Source: Sinomonas albida
Lineage (GTDB): Bacteria > Actinomycetota > Actinomycetes > Actinomycetales > Micrococcaceae
DNA length: 64,000 bases
NCBI RefSeq assembly: GCF_004919045.1
Contig: NZ_SWDW01000017.1
Coordinates: 19,023-83,022 of the forward strand
Direction: 5' to 3'
Under the pieces are notes generated by a model. The model made no database searches. It was not told the DNA's origin and saw nothing but the letters and a program-made list of their open reading frames with translations. Of this stretch, positions 43,325-53,012 are shown piece by piece; within the stretch, counting starts at the first letter, position 1; the number at the start of each line of letters is the position of its first letter. The translations under genes and the position numbers were made by a program.

Positions 43325-43687
43325 ATGAGCGAAAGCCCCTCCCTCGCCTCGGGGCTTGTCGTCCACGGCACCGGCCCGTCCCCCGAGGCCTGGCTCCCGG
43401 CCGCGATGCGGACCGCACTGAATGCCGCGGCCGACCTCGGGGGCGAACGCGCCGTCGAACTCGTCGTCCAGGGCCCAGCCGTGGCACTGCTGGCGACGTC
43501 CGGAGGTCCCGCCGCCCAGCTCGCGGACGTCCTCGCCGCCGGCATCGGCGTCCTGGCCTGCGGGAACAGCCTGCGCTCGGCCGGCATCACCGAGGAGGAC
43601 CTCGCCGCGGGCGTCGCCGTCGTGCCCGCCGCCGTCGGCCACCTCGCCCGCCGCCAGTGGGAAGGCTGGGCCTACGTCCGGATCTGA
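43325..43687 (+). CDS. DsrE/F-like sulfur-carrier family protein
   Basis: A 120-residue protein of the DsrE superfamily: MRTALNAAADLGGERAVELV, GVLACGNSLRSAGI with a conserved Cys near residue 79, and a C-terminal GHLARRQWEGWAYVRI. Related proteins carry persulfide sulfur or act as sulfurtransferase partners. GAAGGAG lies before the ATG. It follows cstR by 53 bp in the same operon and precedes the persulfide dioxygenase, a sensible relay (inference). Confidence 0.85.
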   Translation: MSESPSLASGLVVHGTGPSPEAWLPAAMRTALNAAADLGGERAVELVVQGPAVALLATSGGPAAQLADVLAAGIGVLACGNSLRSAGITEEDLAAGVAVVPAAVGHLARRQWEGWAYVRI

Positions 43688-43710
43688 GGCGGCGACCGAC
43701 TTGCCGCTAG

Positions 43711-43726
43711 ATACCCCCGGGGGTAT
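43711..43726. promoter_or_regulatory. CstR/CsoR-type operator before persulfide dioxygenase
   Basis: ATACCCCCGGGGGTAT is a perfect 16-bp palindrome, 42 bp before the dioxygenase start. Confidence 0.9.
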
Positions 43727-43768
43727 CGTTGGAGCGAAAGCACGACCACAGAGCGTTCTTGGAGGAAC

Positions 43769-45124
43769 ATGATGGACGTCATCGTCATCGACACCCCGCA
43801 GCTGGGGGACCGCAGCTATCTCGTGCACGACGGCCGCGTCGGGCTCGTGATCGACGCGCAGCGCGACATCGACCGGGTCGAGGCCGCAGCCCAGGAGGCC
43901 GGGGTCGAGGTCACGCACGTCGCCGAGACCCACATGCACAACGACTACCTCACCGGCGGCCTCGTGTACGCCCGCAAGCACGGCGTCGCCTATCTGGTCA
44001 ACGCCGCGGACGAGGTCGCCTTCGAGCGCACGCCGATCGCGGACGGGGAGACCGTCAGGGTCGGCGAGCTGACGGTCAAGGCCGTCGCGACCCCGGGCCA
44101 CACCCACAGCCACCTCTCCTACGTCGTCGAGCATGACGGCCAGCAGGCAGTCTTCTCCGGCGGAAGCGTGCTGTACGGCTCGGTCGGCCGGACGGACCTT
44201 GTGGCCCCCGGGCACACTGTCGGGCTCACTCACGACCAGTACGCCTCCGCGCGTCGCCTCGCCGAGGAGGCAGTCGCGGACGCGGCACTGTACCCGACGC
44301 ACGGCTTCGGCTCCTTCTGCTCATCCGGGCCGGCCACGGGGGCCGGGGGCTCCACCCTCGGCGAGCAGTTCACGACCAACCACGTCTACACGGACGCGGA
44401 CGAGGAGCACTTCGTCGCCGAGCTCATCGCCAACCTCACCGCCTACCCGAGCTACTACGTGCACATGAGCCCCGGCAACATGGCGGGACCTGGCGAACCT
44501 GACCTGGACGTGCCCGAGTCCCTGGACCCGGCGGAGCTGCGCGCCCGTCTCGAGGCCGGCGAATGGGTGGTCGACCTGCGCAACCGCGTCGCCTACTCCT
44601 CCGAGCACCTCAAGGGCACGGTGAGCTTCGAGTACGGAAACGGCAACAGCTTCAGCACCTATCTCGGCTGGCTGTTCCCCTACGGCAAGAAGCTCACCCT
44701 CGTCGGCTCCCGCGCCGACGTCGAGAACGCCATCCGCGACCTCTCCCGCATCGGCATCGATTCCCCCGATGCCGCCCTCGGCGAGGACCCGCGAGAACTC
44801 GCTCCGGATGCCGCGGTCTCCTCGTACCCGCGGGTCGCCTGGGAGGGCATGGCCGCGCAGCGCAAGCCCGGCGAGGCCATCCTCGACGTCCGCCGCGCGG
44901 ACGAGCACAAGGCATCCCGGATCGAGGGCGCCGTGAACATCCCGCTCCACGAGCTCCTGAACCGCCTCAACGAGGTCCCAGACGGCCGCATCTGGGTCCA
45001 TTGCGGCTCCGGCTACCGCTCCGGCGTCGCCGCGAGCCTGCTCGAGCGCGCCGGCCACGACGTCGTCCAGATCGACGACGCGTTCGACCGCGCCGCCGAA
45101 GCAGGCCTCCCGATCGCGGCCTGA
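43769..45124 (+). CDS. CstB-like persulfide dioxygenase-rhodanese fusion
   Basis: A 451-residue fusion with the same order as staphylococcal CstB. The metallo-beta-lactamase domain (about 1-230) has ETHMHNDYLTGG (His55, His57, Asp59) and TPGHTHSHLSY, the mono-iron site of persulfide dioxygenases. A degenerate rhodanese-like domain follows (about 255-340) and an active C-terminal rhodanese (about 360-451) with Cys412 in IWVHCGSGYRSG. The enzyme should oxidise low-molecular-weight persulfides to sulfite and pass sulfane sulfur on to make thiosulfate. GGAGG precedes the ATG and a perfect CstR operator lies upstream. Confidence 0.93.
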   Translation: MMDVIVIDTPQLGDRSYLVHDGRVGLVIDAQRDIDRVEAAAQEAGVEVTHVAETHMHNDYLTGGLVYARKHGVAYLVNAADEVAFERTPIADGETVRVGELTVKAVATPGHTHSHLSYVVEHDGQQAVFSGGSVLYGSVGRTDLVAPGHTVGLTHDQYASARRLAEEAVADAALYPTHGFGSFCSSGPATGAGGSTLGEQFTTNHVYTDADEEHFVAELIANLTAYPSYYVHMSPGNMAGPGEPDLDVPESLDPAELRARLEAGEWVVDLRNRVAYSSEHLKGTVSFEYGNGNSFSTYLGWLFPYGKKLTLVGSRADVENAIRDLSRIGIDSPDAALGEDPRELAPDAAVSSYPRVAWEGMAAQRKPGEAILDVRRADEHKASRIEGAVNIPLHELLNRLNEVPDGRIWVHCGSGYRSGVAASLLERAGHDVVQIDDAFDRAAEAGLPIAA

Positions 45125-45137
45125 ACCCCCACAGACC

Positions 45138-45173
45138 GGCTGGCGGGCCCGTCCCCCCTCGGGCCCGCCAGCC
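45138..45173 (+). terminator. terminator after the persulfide dioxygenase gene
   Basis: GGCTGGCGGGCCC (45138-45150) and GGGCCCGCCAGCC (45161-45173) form a perfect 13-bp stem with a 10-base loop, 14 bp after the stop. Confidence 0.88.
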
Positions 45174-45226
45174 TCCCCGGGCCAGCCGTATCATCCTCCG
45201 CCCTGCTGCGGCCAGCCGACCTTCCG

Positions 45227-45242
45227 ATACCCCCAGTACCGC
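45227..45242. promoter_or_regulatory. weak CstR/CsoR-like half operator before NiCoT gene
   Basis: ATACCCCCAGTACCGC keeps a perfect left half but a degenerate right half. It lies 17 bp before the transporter start. Confidence 0.4.
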
Positions 45243-45259
45243 GATGAGAGGAACACCCA

Positions 45260-46610
<1,351 letters not shown>

Positions 46611-46639
46611 TCACGGGCCCGATCGGGCAGCAGTTCATT

Positions 46640-46655
46640 CTACCCCCTGGGGTAT
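46640..46655. promoter_or_regulatory. CstR/CsoR-type operator between cstR copy 2 and rhodanese
   Basis: CTACCCCCTGGGGTAT matches the operator form with one end base changed. It lies 48 bp from the cstR start and 28 bp before the rhodanese start, so it can serve both divergent genes. Confidence 0.8.
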
Positions 46656-46683
46656 TCCATCAACCATGAGAGAGGCCACTCCT

Positions 46684-46980
46684 ATGGACGTCACACCTCA
46701 GCAGACCGCCCAGGCGCTCGGCGCCGGAACCCAGATCGTCGACGTGCGTGAAGCCGACGAGCTCGCCGACGGCGTGATTCCCGGCGCCCGGCACATCCCG
46801 CTCGGCGAGCTGCGCTCCCGCCTCCGCGAACTCGACCCGGCCCTGCCGGTGATCACGGTCTGCCGCAGCGGCCGCCGCAGCGCCGCCGCGGCCGACCAGC
46901 TCGCTGCTGCGGGATTCAGCGCCGAGACGATGGCCGGCGGCATGCTCGCCTGGCAGGCCGCCGGCCTGCCCACCGCCTGA
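46684..46980 (+). CDS. single-domain rhodanese (second)
   Basis: A 98-residue rhodanese: VDVREADELADGVIPGARHI and active-site Cys60 in VITVCRSGRRSAAA. ATG 46684 was chosen because GAGAGG lies 10 bp upstream; an in-frame ATG at 46666 lies just before that site. It starts the operon rhodanese-rhodanese/DUF2892-TauE-small Cys protein. It is similar in form to the rhodanese at 42641 but clearly a different sequence. Confidence 0.93.
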   Translation: MDVTPQQTAQALGAGTQIVDVREADELADGVIPGARHIPLGELRSRLRELDPALPVITVCRSGRRSAAAADQLAAAGFSAETMAGGMLAWQAAGLPTA

Positions 46981-47038
46981 CCGACCCTCCCCGGTGCGCC
47001 GCAGACCGGCCCGCCAGCAACCCAGATCGAAAGAAGCG

Positions 47039-47632
47039 ATGACCGAAAGCACAGCAATCATGCCCGCCACAGTCGACCCCGCCACCCTCAAGGAGTGGGC
47101 CGCCCGTCACGACGACCTCATGGTCGTGGACGTCCGCAGCGGAGCCGAGTTCGACTCCCTCCACATCAAGGGCTCGTACCACGTGCCCCTTCCGCTGCTG
47201 AGCGAGCACACCGGGGAGTTCGCCGAACGGCTGGGGACCCGCGTCGTCCTGGTCTGCCAGTCGGGGGCCCGAGCCGAGCAGGCGCAGAAGCGGCTTGCCG
47301 CCGTCGGCCTCTCCAAGGTGAGCGTGCTCGAAGGCGGCGTGCCCGCCTTCGCCGCCGCCGGGGGCGAGGTCGTGCGGGGCGCCCAGACGTGGGCGCTCGA
47401 ACGGCAGGTGCGGATGACGGCGGGCTCCCTGGTCTTGGCGGGCATCCTGGCCGGCCGCTTCATCTCCCCGCGGCTGCGCCTGGTCGCGGGCGGGATCGGT
47501 GCGGGCCTGACCGTCTCCGCCGCAACGAACAGCTGCGCGTTGGGCAAGGTGCTCTCCTGGATGCCGTGGAACCGCTCCGCGAGCGAGCCCACTGCCCATC
47601 AGGCCCTCCAGAGGCTAGGAAACACCGGATGA
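47039..47632 (+). CDS. membrane-anchored rhodanese (YgaP-like, DUF2892)
   Basis: A 197-residue protein with an N-terminal rhodanese domain (VVDVRSGAEFDSLHIKGSYH, active-site Cys73 in VLVCQSGARAEQ) and a C-terminal membrane hairpin of the DUF2892 type (TAGSLVLAGILAGRFISPRL, GGIGAGLTVSAATNSCALGK). This matches the YgaP layout, a sulfurtransferase at the membrane, possibly linked to thiocyanate or sulfane export. Its stop overlaps the TauE start by 4 bp (ATGA), so enzyme and transporter are made together. Confidence 0.92.
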   Translation: MTESTAIMPATVDPATLKEWAARHDDLMVVDVRSGAEFDSLHIKGSYHVPLPLLSEHTGEFAERLGTRVVLVCQSGARAEQAQKRLAAVGLSKVSVLEGGVPAFAAAGGEVVRGAQTWALERQVRMTAGSLVLAGILAGRFISPRLRLVAGGIGAGLTVSAATNSCALGKVLSWMPWNRSASEPTAHQALQRLGNTG

Positions 47633-48393
47633 TCGTCTCCGCGCTGGGCTTCGGCGCCGTCGTCGGCGGGCTCCTCGGTCTCGTCGGCGGGGGCGGGTCG
47701 ATCCTTGCGGTGCCGGCCCTCGTCTACGGAGTCGGCCTGCCGCTCGCGGCGGCCATTCCCGGCTCGCTCGTCGTCGTCGGCGCGTCGTCCGTCGTCGCCG
47801 TCCTGCCCAGGGTCCGCCGTGGCGTCAATTGGCGCCTGGCCGTGGTCATCGGTGCCGCCGGCACCTCGACGGCCTACCTCGGCGCGGCAGTGAACCGGGT
47901 CCTGGACCAGAGGGTCCTCCTGCTCGTCTTCGCAGCGACCATGGTCGCCGCGGGCGTCCGGATGCTCCGACGCACCGACGCCGTGGGCGGCTCCTGCGCC
48001 CTGCCCCAAGGAGGGGTCAACTGGCGCAGCTGCCTCCCCAAGGCAATCCTGACCGGCGCCGTCGTCGGATTCCTCACGGGACTCCTCGGCGTCGGCGGGG
48101 GCTTCCTCATCGTCCCCGCGCTCGCCCTGGTGCTCGGCCTGCCCATGGCGCTGACCGTCGGAACGTCCCTGGTCATCATCGTCATCAACTCGATCGCGGG
48201 CCTCGCGGCCCACCTCGGGGAGATGCACTTCGACTGGGCCGTCGTCGGCGCGTTCGCCGCGGCCGCGATGGCAGCCTCGCTCGTCGCGGGCCGCCTCGGA
48301 CGGCGCCTCCCCGAGGCGACGCTCAAGCGCGGCTTCGCAGCGCTCGTCCTCCTGGTCGCCGCGTACGTCGCGGCCCAGGCTCTCACCCGATAA
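47629..48393 (+). CDS. TauE/SafE-family sulfur-anion transporter
   Basis: A 254-residue permease with about eight helices in two repeats (GFGAVVGGLLGLVGGGGSIL; AVVGFLTGLLGVGGGFLIVP), the signature of TauE/SafE proteins. Members export sulfite, sulfoacetate or thiosulfate-type anions; S. aureus cst carries one next to CstB. Here it would remove sulfite or thiosulfate made by the dioxygenase and rhodaneses (inference). Coupled to the upstream gene by a 4-bp overlap. Confidence 0.93.
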   Translation: MIVSALGFGAVVGGLLGLVGGGGSILAVPALVYGVGLPLAAAIPGSLVVVGASSVVAVLPRVRRGVNWRLAVVIGAAGTSTAYLGAAVNRVLDQRVLLLVFAATMVAAGVRMLRRTDAVGGSCALPQGGVNWRSCLPKAILTGAVVGFLTGLLGVGGGFLIVPALALVLGLPMALTVGTSLVIIVINSIAGLAAHLGEMHFDWAVVGAFAAAAMAASLVAGRLGRRLPEATLKRGFAALVLLVAAYVAAQALTR

Positions 48394-48431
48394 GTCACCC
48401 CACCCAAGAAATCCACGAGAAGGAGAACAAA

Positions 48432-48599
48432 ATGTGCCGTCAGGTCACCTGCAGGAAGTGCGGGAAGCTCACCTGGGCCGGCTGCGGCCAACACGTCCAG
48501 CAGGTCATGCGAGGAGTCCCGAATTCCCAGCGCTGCCAGGGCCACGAGAATGAGCCCAGCGCCCTCGGGACGTTCTTCTCCCGCATCCTCGGACGCTGA
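48432..48599 (+). CDS. small Cys-rich protein
   Basis: A 55-residue soluble protein with four Cys in the first half: MCRQVTCRKCGKLTWAGCGQ, plus one in RCQGH; CXXC spacing fits a zinc or persulfide-binding knuckle. The block WAGCGQHVQQVMRGVP looks conserved among actinobacterial small proteins of unknown role. AGGAG lies just upstream of ATG 48432. As the last gene of the rhodanese-TauE operon it may be a thiol sensor or sulfur carrier (inference). Confidence 0.8.
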   Translation: MCRQVTCRKCGKLTWAGCGQHVQQVMRGVPNSQRCQGHENEPSALGTFFSRILGR

Positions 48600-48639
48600 A
48601 CCCACAGGCACCATGTGCCTGCAGCATGGCCCGCAACCG

Positions 48640-48677
48640 GGGGCCCGCCATCACCCTGCGGCCCGGGGGCGGGCCCC
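48640..48677 (+). terminator. terminator hairpin before DUF302 gene
   Basis: GGGGCCCGCC (48640-48649) pairs with GGCGGGCCCC (48668-48677), followed by TTG. It separates the rhodanese operon from the DUF302 gene. Confidence 0.65.
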
Positions 48678-48737
48678 TTGCCATCGCCCGATCTCCCCTG
48701 TGAGGATGGATGGGACGAACCGAAGGAGGACCCTCCC

Positions 48738-49169
48738 ATGGCCTACACCCACTCCATCAGCGTGCCCCAGCCGTACCCGCGCACGGTCGAGCTCGTCCGG
48801 TCCGCGCTGGCCGAGCAGGGCTTCGGCATCCTCTCCGAGATCGACGTCAGGGCGACCTTCGGGGCCAAGCTCGGCCCCGACGCCGCCACGGAACTCGGCG
48901 ACTACCTGATCCTCGGGGCCTGCAACCCCCAGCTCGCCAGCCGCGCCCTGGCCGCAGAGCCCGAGCTCGGGGCCCTGCTGCCCTGCAACGTCGTCGTCCG
49001 CAGGAAACCGGCGGACGACGCCACGACGGTCGAGGCCATCGACCCGCAGACCATGGTCCAGCTCAGCGGCAGCCCAGCCGTCCGCGACGTCTCCCAGGAC
49101 GCCGACGCCCAGCTCCGCGCCGCACTCTCGGCCGTCGAGGCCGGCGGCGGCGCCGGGACCCCGTCCTAG
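48738..49169 (+). CDS. DUF302-family protein
   Basis: A 143-residue cytoplasmic protein of the DUF302 family: YPRTVELVRSALAEQGFGIL, SEIDVRATFGAKLG, YLILGACNPQLASRALAAEP, LLPCNVVVRR. The single Cys pair (ACNP, PCNV) is typical. DUF302 proteins are frequent in sulfur-oxidation and thiol-stress clusters, and function is unknown. GGAGGA lies before the ATG. It closes the sulfur island before the IS110 insertion. Confidence 0.9.
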   Translation: MAYTHSISVPQPYPRTVELVRSALAEQGFGILSEIDVRATFGAKLGPDAATELGDYLILGACNPQLASRALAAEPELGALLPCNVVVRRKPADDATTVEAIDPQTMVQLSGSPAVRDVSQDADAQLRAALSAVEAGGGAGTPS

Positions 49170-49370
49170 GCCCCCCGACGTCCGGGGCCGGACGGCGGGT
49201 TCAGTGGGCTCGGCCCCGCGCCAGCATTCGCACACCCAGCCCACCGGGGCGGTCACACACGACGCTCAGCCCGCACCGGTCGGTCCCGTAGCGCGACACC
49301 TAGATCCGAGAGACGGCCCCGACTTCGTTGCCAAGCGCCCCAAGTGGGGGGGGTGCCTCTATGGTTTTCG

Positions 49371-50567
49371 TCAAGCCGCTGAGGCTGTTGGCGGCTGGTA
49401 GAGGGTGCCGTCGCGGAGCATGGCGAAGAGGACGTCGCAGCGGCGGCGGGCGAGGGCGATGACGGCTTGGTTGTGTCGTTTGCCCTGGGCGCGTTTTCGG
49501 TCGTAGTAGGCCCTCGATGGAGGGTGGTTCAGGGACGCGAACGCGGAGAGGAACAGGGCGCGTTTGAGGCGCTTGTTCCCGCCGCGTGGAGCGTGCTCGC
49601 CGCGGATCGAAGTCCCGGACCTTCGCGTCACTGGCGCGATGCCGGCGTAGGAGGCCAGATGGGCGGCGTCCTTGAAGTCCTTGCCGACGACTTCGGTGAG
49701 GATCCTGGCTGCGGTCCTGACCCCGACTCCGGGGAGCGAGGTCAGGACCTGATGAAGAGGGTGGGCCTCCACGATGGCCTCGACCTGGGTGGCGATCTCT
49801 GTCCGCTGCCGGGTGAGTGCGGCGAGCTGCTCGGCCAGGATGGGGACCACGACGCCGGCGGCGTCGGTTCCGGGCACGGTGACGGTCTGCTCGTCGAGGG
49901 CGGTGAAGACCTCCTCGGTCAGCCGTCCGGCCAGGCGGGGTGCGTGCTTCTTCAGCCTCGCCCGCACGTGCCCTCTCCCGGCGGAGGCGAGCCTGGCAGG
50001 GGTGGGGTAGCGGGTGAGCAGGTCCGCCACCGCGGGGTGGCTGATCCGTGGCCCGAGGGCGCGCTCGAGCGCGGGGTGGATCTGGGTGAGCAGCCCGCGG
50101 AGCCGGTTCGATACAGCGGTGACCTCTCCGGCGAGGTCGTCGTCGAACCCGGCCAGCAGCGCCAGCGCGGCGATCTGCTCCTCGTCGGCCTGGATCGAGC
50201 GCAGGGTGTGCGGCATGGTCCGGGCGGCGTCGGCGATGATCAGCGCGTCTCTGGCATCGGTCTTCGCCGAACCCGGGTGCAGGTCCGCGATCCGGCGCAT
50301 TGCCAGCCCCGGCAGGTAGGCGACCTCGACCCCGGCCATGGCCTGGGCGACCGCGACCGGAAGGGCCCCGATGGTGGCGGGCTGGTCCACGACCATCAGC
50401 ACGGGCCCATGGGCGGTCAGGCCTTCGAGGATGGTCCGGAGCTTGGCCTCGTTGTTGGGCAGGGCCTTGTCCAAGACGGTCTTGCCGTCGGCGGTGAGCG
50501 CCACGGCGTGGTGGTCGGACTTGCCGACGTCGAGCCCGACGAACACCGCCGGCAGGGGATCGGTCAC
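49371..50567 (-). CDS. IS110-family transposase (DEDD recombinase)
   Basis: A 398-residue transposase. The N-terminal RuvC-like DEDD domain starts FVGLDVGKSDHHAVALTADG and shows SAKTDARDALIIAD; the C-terminal Tnp_20 domain contains LPGVGVRTAARILTEVVGKD, YAGIAPVTRRSGTSIRG and GNKRLKRALFLSAF with the conserved Ser region. GTG 50567 with GGAAGGAG about 10 bp upstream is a good start; the frame is open further. It inserts at short sites guided by a bridge RNA from the element's own left end (family knowledge). Confidence 0.93.
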   Translation of the reverse strand: MTDPLPAVFVGLDVGKSDHHAVALTADGKTVLDKALPNNEAKLRTILEGLTAHGPVLMVVDQPATIGALPVAVAQAMAGVEVAYLPGLAMRRIADLHPGSAKTDARDALIIADAARTMPHTLRSIQADEEQIAALALLAGFDDDLAGEVTAVSNRLRGLLTQIHPALERALGPRISHPAVADLLTRYPTPARLASAGRGHVRARLKKHAPRLAGRLTEEVFTALDEQTVTVPGTDAAGVVVPILAEQLAALTRQRTEIATQVEAIVEAHPLHQVLTSLPGVGVRTAARILTEVVGKDFKDAAHLASYAGIAPVTRRSGTSIRGEHAPRGGNKRLKRALFLSAFASLNHPPSRAYYDRKRAQGKRHNQAVIALARRRCDVLFAMLRDGTLYQPPTASAA

Positions 50568-50675
50568 TGGCACTGGTCTCCTTCCGCTCAGTTCTCGCTC
50601 ATGGCCGGATGAGGCGGTCACGCTCGGCATCCACGTTACGAAGGTCCCTTGGAACTGCTCGGGTCGTGCCTCTAT
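50568..50675 (-). ncRNA. candidate bridge-RNA region of the IS110 element
   Basis: In IS110 elements the non-coding end upstream of the transposase encodes the bridge RNA that pairs with target and donor DNA. Here this arm is about 108 bp, shorter than the roughly 180 nt known for IS621, so the RNA may extend into the 5' coding part. I infer it from position only; no structure was modelled. Confidence 0.3.
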
Positions 50676-50987
50676 CAGCGATCCGCGACCGCCGAGACGG
50701 GCCCCGGTGACAACACCCCCCGGATCATGGACGACTGGGGGCAGAACATCATGCCGGAACCCGACCGGCCAACACCCCGATCCTCCCGGACCGGGGAGCC
50801 ATGAGAAAGGTAACGGGGGCTCGCAGGACCGACCTCAACGGAGTCCGCTGCACTGGCGGCCACCCATCCCGTGGACGGCCGTCCATAGGACACTCGTCGA
50901 TGGACTCATCGATTGCGGCGTGTCGTGTTCCATGGTCCGTGTCCGACAGCTATGTACTCTCAGGAACGTCTACGATACATTCTGGGT

Positions 50988-51554
50988 ATGGCATTGGTCG
51001 GATACGCCCGGGTTTCGACCCGGGAGCAGAACCCGGAGGCGCAGACGGACGCACTCGAAGCCGCTGGATGCGACAAAATCTTCGTCGAGCACGCTTCCGG
51101 GGTGCTCACGCGTCGGCCGGCGCTGGACGAGGCCCTCGATTACCTGCGCTCCGGCGACACCCTGGTCGTGGCGAAGTTGGACAGGCTCGGCCGTTCGGTG
51201 CGGAACCTGAAGGAGATCGCCGACACGCTGCAGCGCCGAGGGATCGGCTTGAAGGCGCTGTCCCAGGGTATCGACACCACCACCCCTGGTGGGCGGCTGT
51301 TCTTCCACATGCTCGCCGCTATCGCCGAGTTCGAGCACGACCTGATCGTGGAGCGCACCCAGGACGGGCTCGCAGCCGCCCGGGCCCGGGGCCGCAAGGG
51401 CGGTGGCCGGCTTAAGATGAGCCCGACGAAGGCCGCGCAGGCCCGGGCGATGTACGACGCCAGGCAGCACACCGTGGCCCAGATCGCCGAGACGTTCGGG
51501 GTCTCGCGCGGAACGATTTACCGCCATCTGGCCCAGCACGTTGAGCATGCCTGA
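50988..51554 (+). CDS. serine resolvase (TniR/TnpR type)
   Basis: A 188-residue resolvase: MALVGYARVSTREQNPEAQT with catalytic Ser10 in RVST, VVAKLDRLGRSVRNLKEIAD, AIAEFEHDLIVERTQDGLAA and a C-terminal HTH (TVAQIAETFGVSRGTIYRHL). It resolves cointegrates at a res site, which should be in the preceding gap (50930-50987). It is 15 bp upstream of the transposase gene. Confidence 0.93.
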   Translation: MALVGYARVSTREQNPEAQTDALEAAGCDKIFVEHASGVLTRRPALDEALDYLRSGDTLVVAKLDRLGRSVRNLKEIADTLQRRGIGLKALSQGIDTTTPGGRLFFHMLAAIAEFEHDLIVERTQDGLAAARARGRKGGGRLKMSPTKAAQARAMYDARQHTVAQIAETFGVSRGTIYRHLAQHVEHA

Positions 51555-51569
51555 GGACCAGGAGCACTA

Positions 51570-53012
51570 ATGGCAGGGCTCAGCGACCGGGAGAAGGCCG
51601 AGCTGGTGCATCGGCATCGCGACGGCGTGCCCTGGGTGCGGCTTGCAGAGGACGCCGGCGTCACGGTTCGCACGCTGCAGCGATGGGCGGGCCGGGCGGA
51701 AGGCGGCGGGCTGGCCAGGCCCTCGCGCGGCGACAAGGGAACCAAACGCACTCCGTCGGAGCTCGTCGAAGCCGTCGAGGCTCTTGCGCTGGGACGGCCT
51801 GCTCCGACGGCTGCGTACATCCACCGTCGGGTGGGCGACATCGCCCGGAGCCGAGGCCTGTCGGCCCCCGGCTACACCACGGTGCGGGACATCATCAAGG
51901 GGATCGACCCGGGCCTGCGCACGCTCGCGGCGGAGGGGGGCGCCGCCTACCGTGACAGGTTCGAGCTGGTCTTCCGCCGCACGGCAGCGGCTCCGAATGA
52001 GCAGTGGCAGATGGACCACACACTCTTGGACGTGGTGATCCTGGACGAGCAGCAGCAGGCCGTCCGACCGTGGCTGACGGTCGCCTTGGACGACTACTCC
52101 CGCGCGGTGGCGGGATACTCCCTGTCGGTCCAGGCTCCCACGGCGGAGCATTCGGCTCTCGCGTTCCATCAAGCGGTCAGCCGCAAGCACGACCCGGCCT
52201 GGGTCGTTTCAGGACTCCCCGACGTGCTCTACAGCGACCACGGCTCGGACTTCACCTCGGCCCGACTGGAACAGGTCTGCCTCGACCTGCACATCCGCCT
52301 GGTCCATTCCCACGCCGGACGGCCGCAGGGACGGGGAAAGATCGAGCGGTTCTACCGCACCCTGACCACTGAGCTCCTGCCGCACCTGCCCGGATTCATC
52401 CCCCACGGAACCGGCGGCAAGCCTCTGAGCGAGCCTTCGCTGACCATCCGCCAACTGGACGAGATCCTCGAGCGGTTCATCGTCCACGAGTACAACGAAC
52501 GCTCCCATTCCGAGACGAAGGCTGCCCCGCACGCCCGCTGGCGCGGCACCGGGTTCGTCCCGCGCAGTCCCGCACACCCCGAGGACATCGACCTGCTCCT
52601 GCTCACCGCAGCGACAACGAGACGCGTCCAGCGCGACGGCATCCAATTCGCTTCCACCCGCTACATCTCGCCCGTCCTCGCGGCCTATGTCGGCGAAGAC
52701 GTCACCGTCCGGTACGACCCCCGCGACCTCGGCGAGATCCGCGTGTTTCACGAGAACGCATTCCTGTGCCGGGCCATCGCCCCCGAACGATCATCCGAAA
52801 CCTACACATTCGCCGACCTCCAGGCCGCCCGCACGGCCCGCCGCCGTGCCCTGAAGAAGCAACTGAAAGAACGGCGCAGCCTCGCCGATTCGCTGCCCGC
52901 CGACGGCCGCCATCAGCTCATCCCAACGGCTCAGCCCGAGCCCGATTGCGAGCTCGATCCCACCCCTGACGAAACCAGGAAACACGGGTTGAAGACCTAT
53001 GCCAGCGAATAA
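51570..53012 (+). CDS. DDE transposase with Mu-type C-terminal domain (TniA/TnsB-like)
   Basis: A 480-residue transposase. N-terminal HTH (LAEDAGVTVRTLQRWAGRA), the rve catalytic core with Asp149 (WQMDHTLLDV), Asp223 (YSDHGSDFTS) and Glu259 (GRGKIERFYRTL), an exact D,D(35)E spacing, then a Mu-transposase C-terminal beta-barrel (TRRVQRDGIQFASTRYISPV, EDVTVRYDPRDLGEIRVFHE). It overlaps the ATPase gene by 14 bp. The family cuts and joins transposon ends and works with an ATPase that selects the target. Confidence 0.93.
   Translation: MAGLSDREKAELVHRHRDGVPWVRLAEDAGVTVRTLQRWAGRAEGGGLARPSRGDKGTKRTPSELVEAVEALALGRPAPTAAYIHRRVGDIARSRGLSAPGYTTVRDIIKGIDPGLRTLAAEGGAAYRDRFELVFRRTAAAPNEQWQMDHTLLDVVILDEQQQAVRPWLTVALDDYSRAVAGYSLSVQAPTAEHSALAFHQAVSRKHDPAWVVSGLPDVLYSDHGSDFTSARLEQVCLDLHIRLVHSHAGRPQGRGKIERFYRTLTTELLPHLPGFIPHGTGGKPLSEPSLTIRQLDEILERFIVHEYNERSHSETKAAPHARWRGTGFVPRSPAHPEDIDLLLLTAATTRRVQRDGIQFASTRYISPVLAAYVGEDVTVRYDPRDLGEIRVFHENAFLCRAIAPERSSETYTFADLQAARTARRRALKKQLKERRSLADSLPADGRHQLIPTAQPEPDCELDPTPDETRKHGLKTYASE

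Larger units (their letters stand above)
49353..50675 (-). mobile_element. IS110-family insertion sequence, about 1.3 kb
   Basis: The IS110 transposase gene is bracketed by the 10-bp direct repeat GTGCCTCTAT at 49353-49362 and 50666-50675. IS110 elements lack long inverted repeats and sit between copies of a short core that includes CT, so these repeats fit the element ends. The right-hand non-coding arm is very short and the left arm (upstream of the gene) is about 100 bp. Confidence 0.75.
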
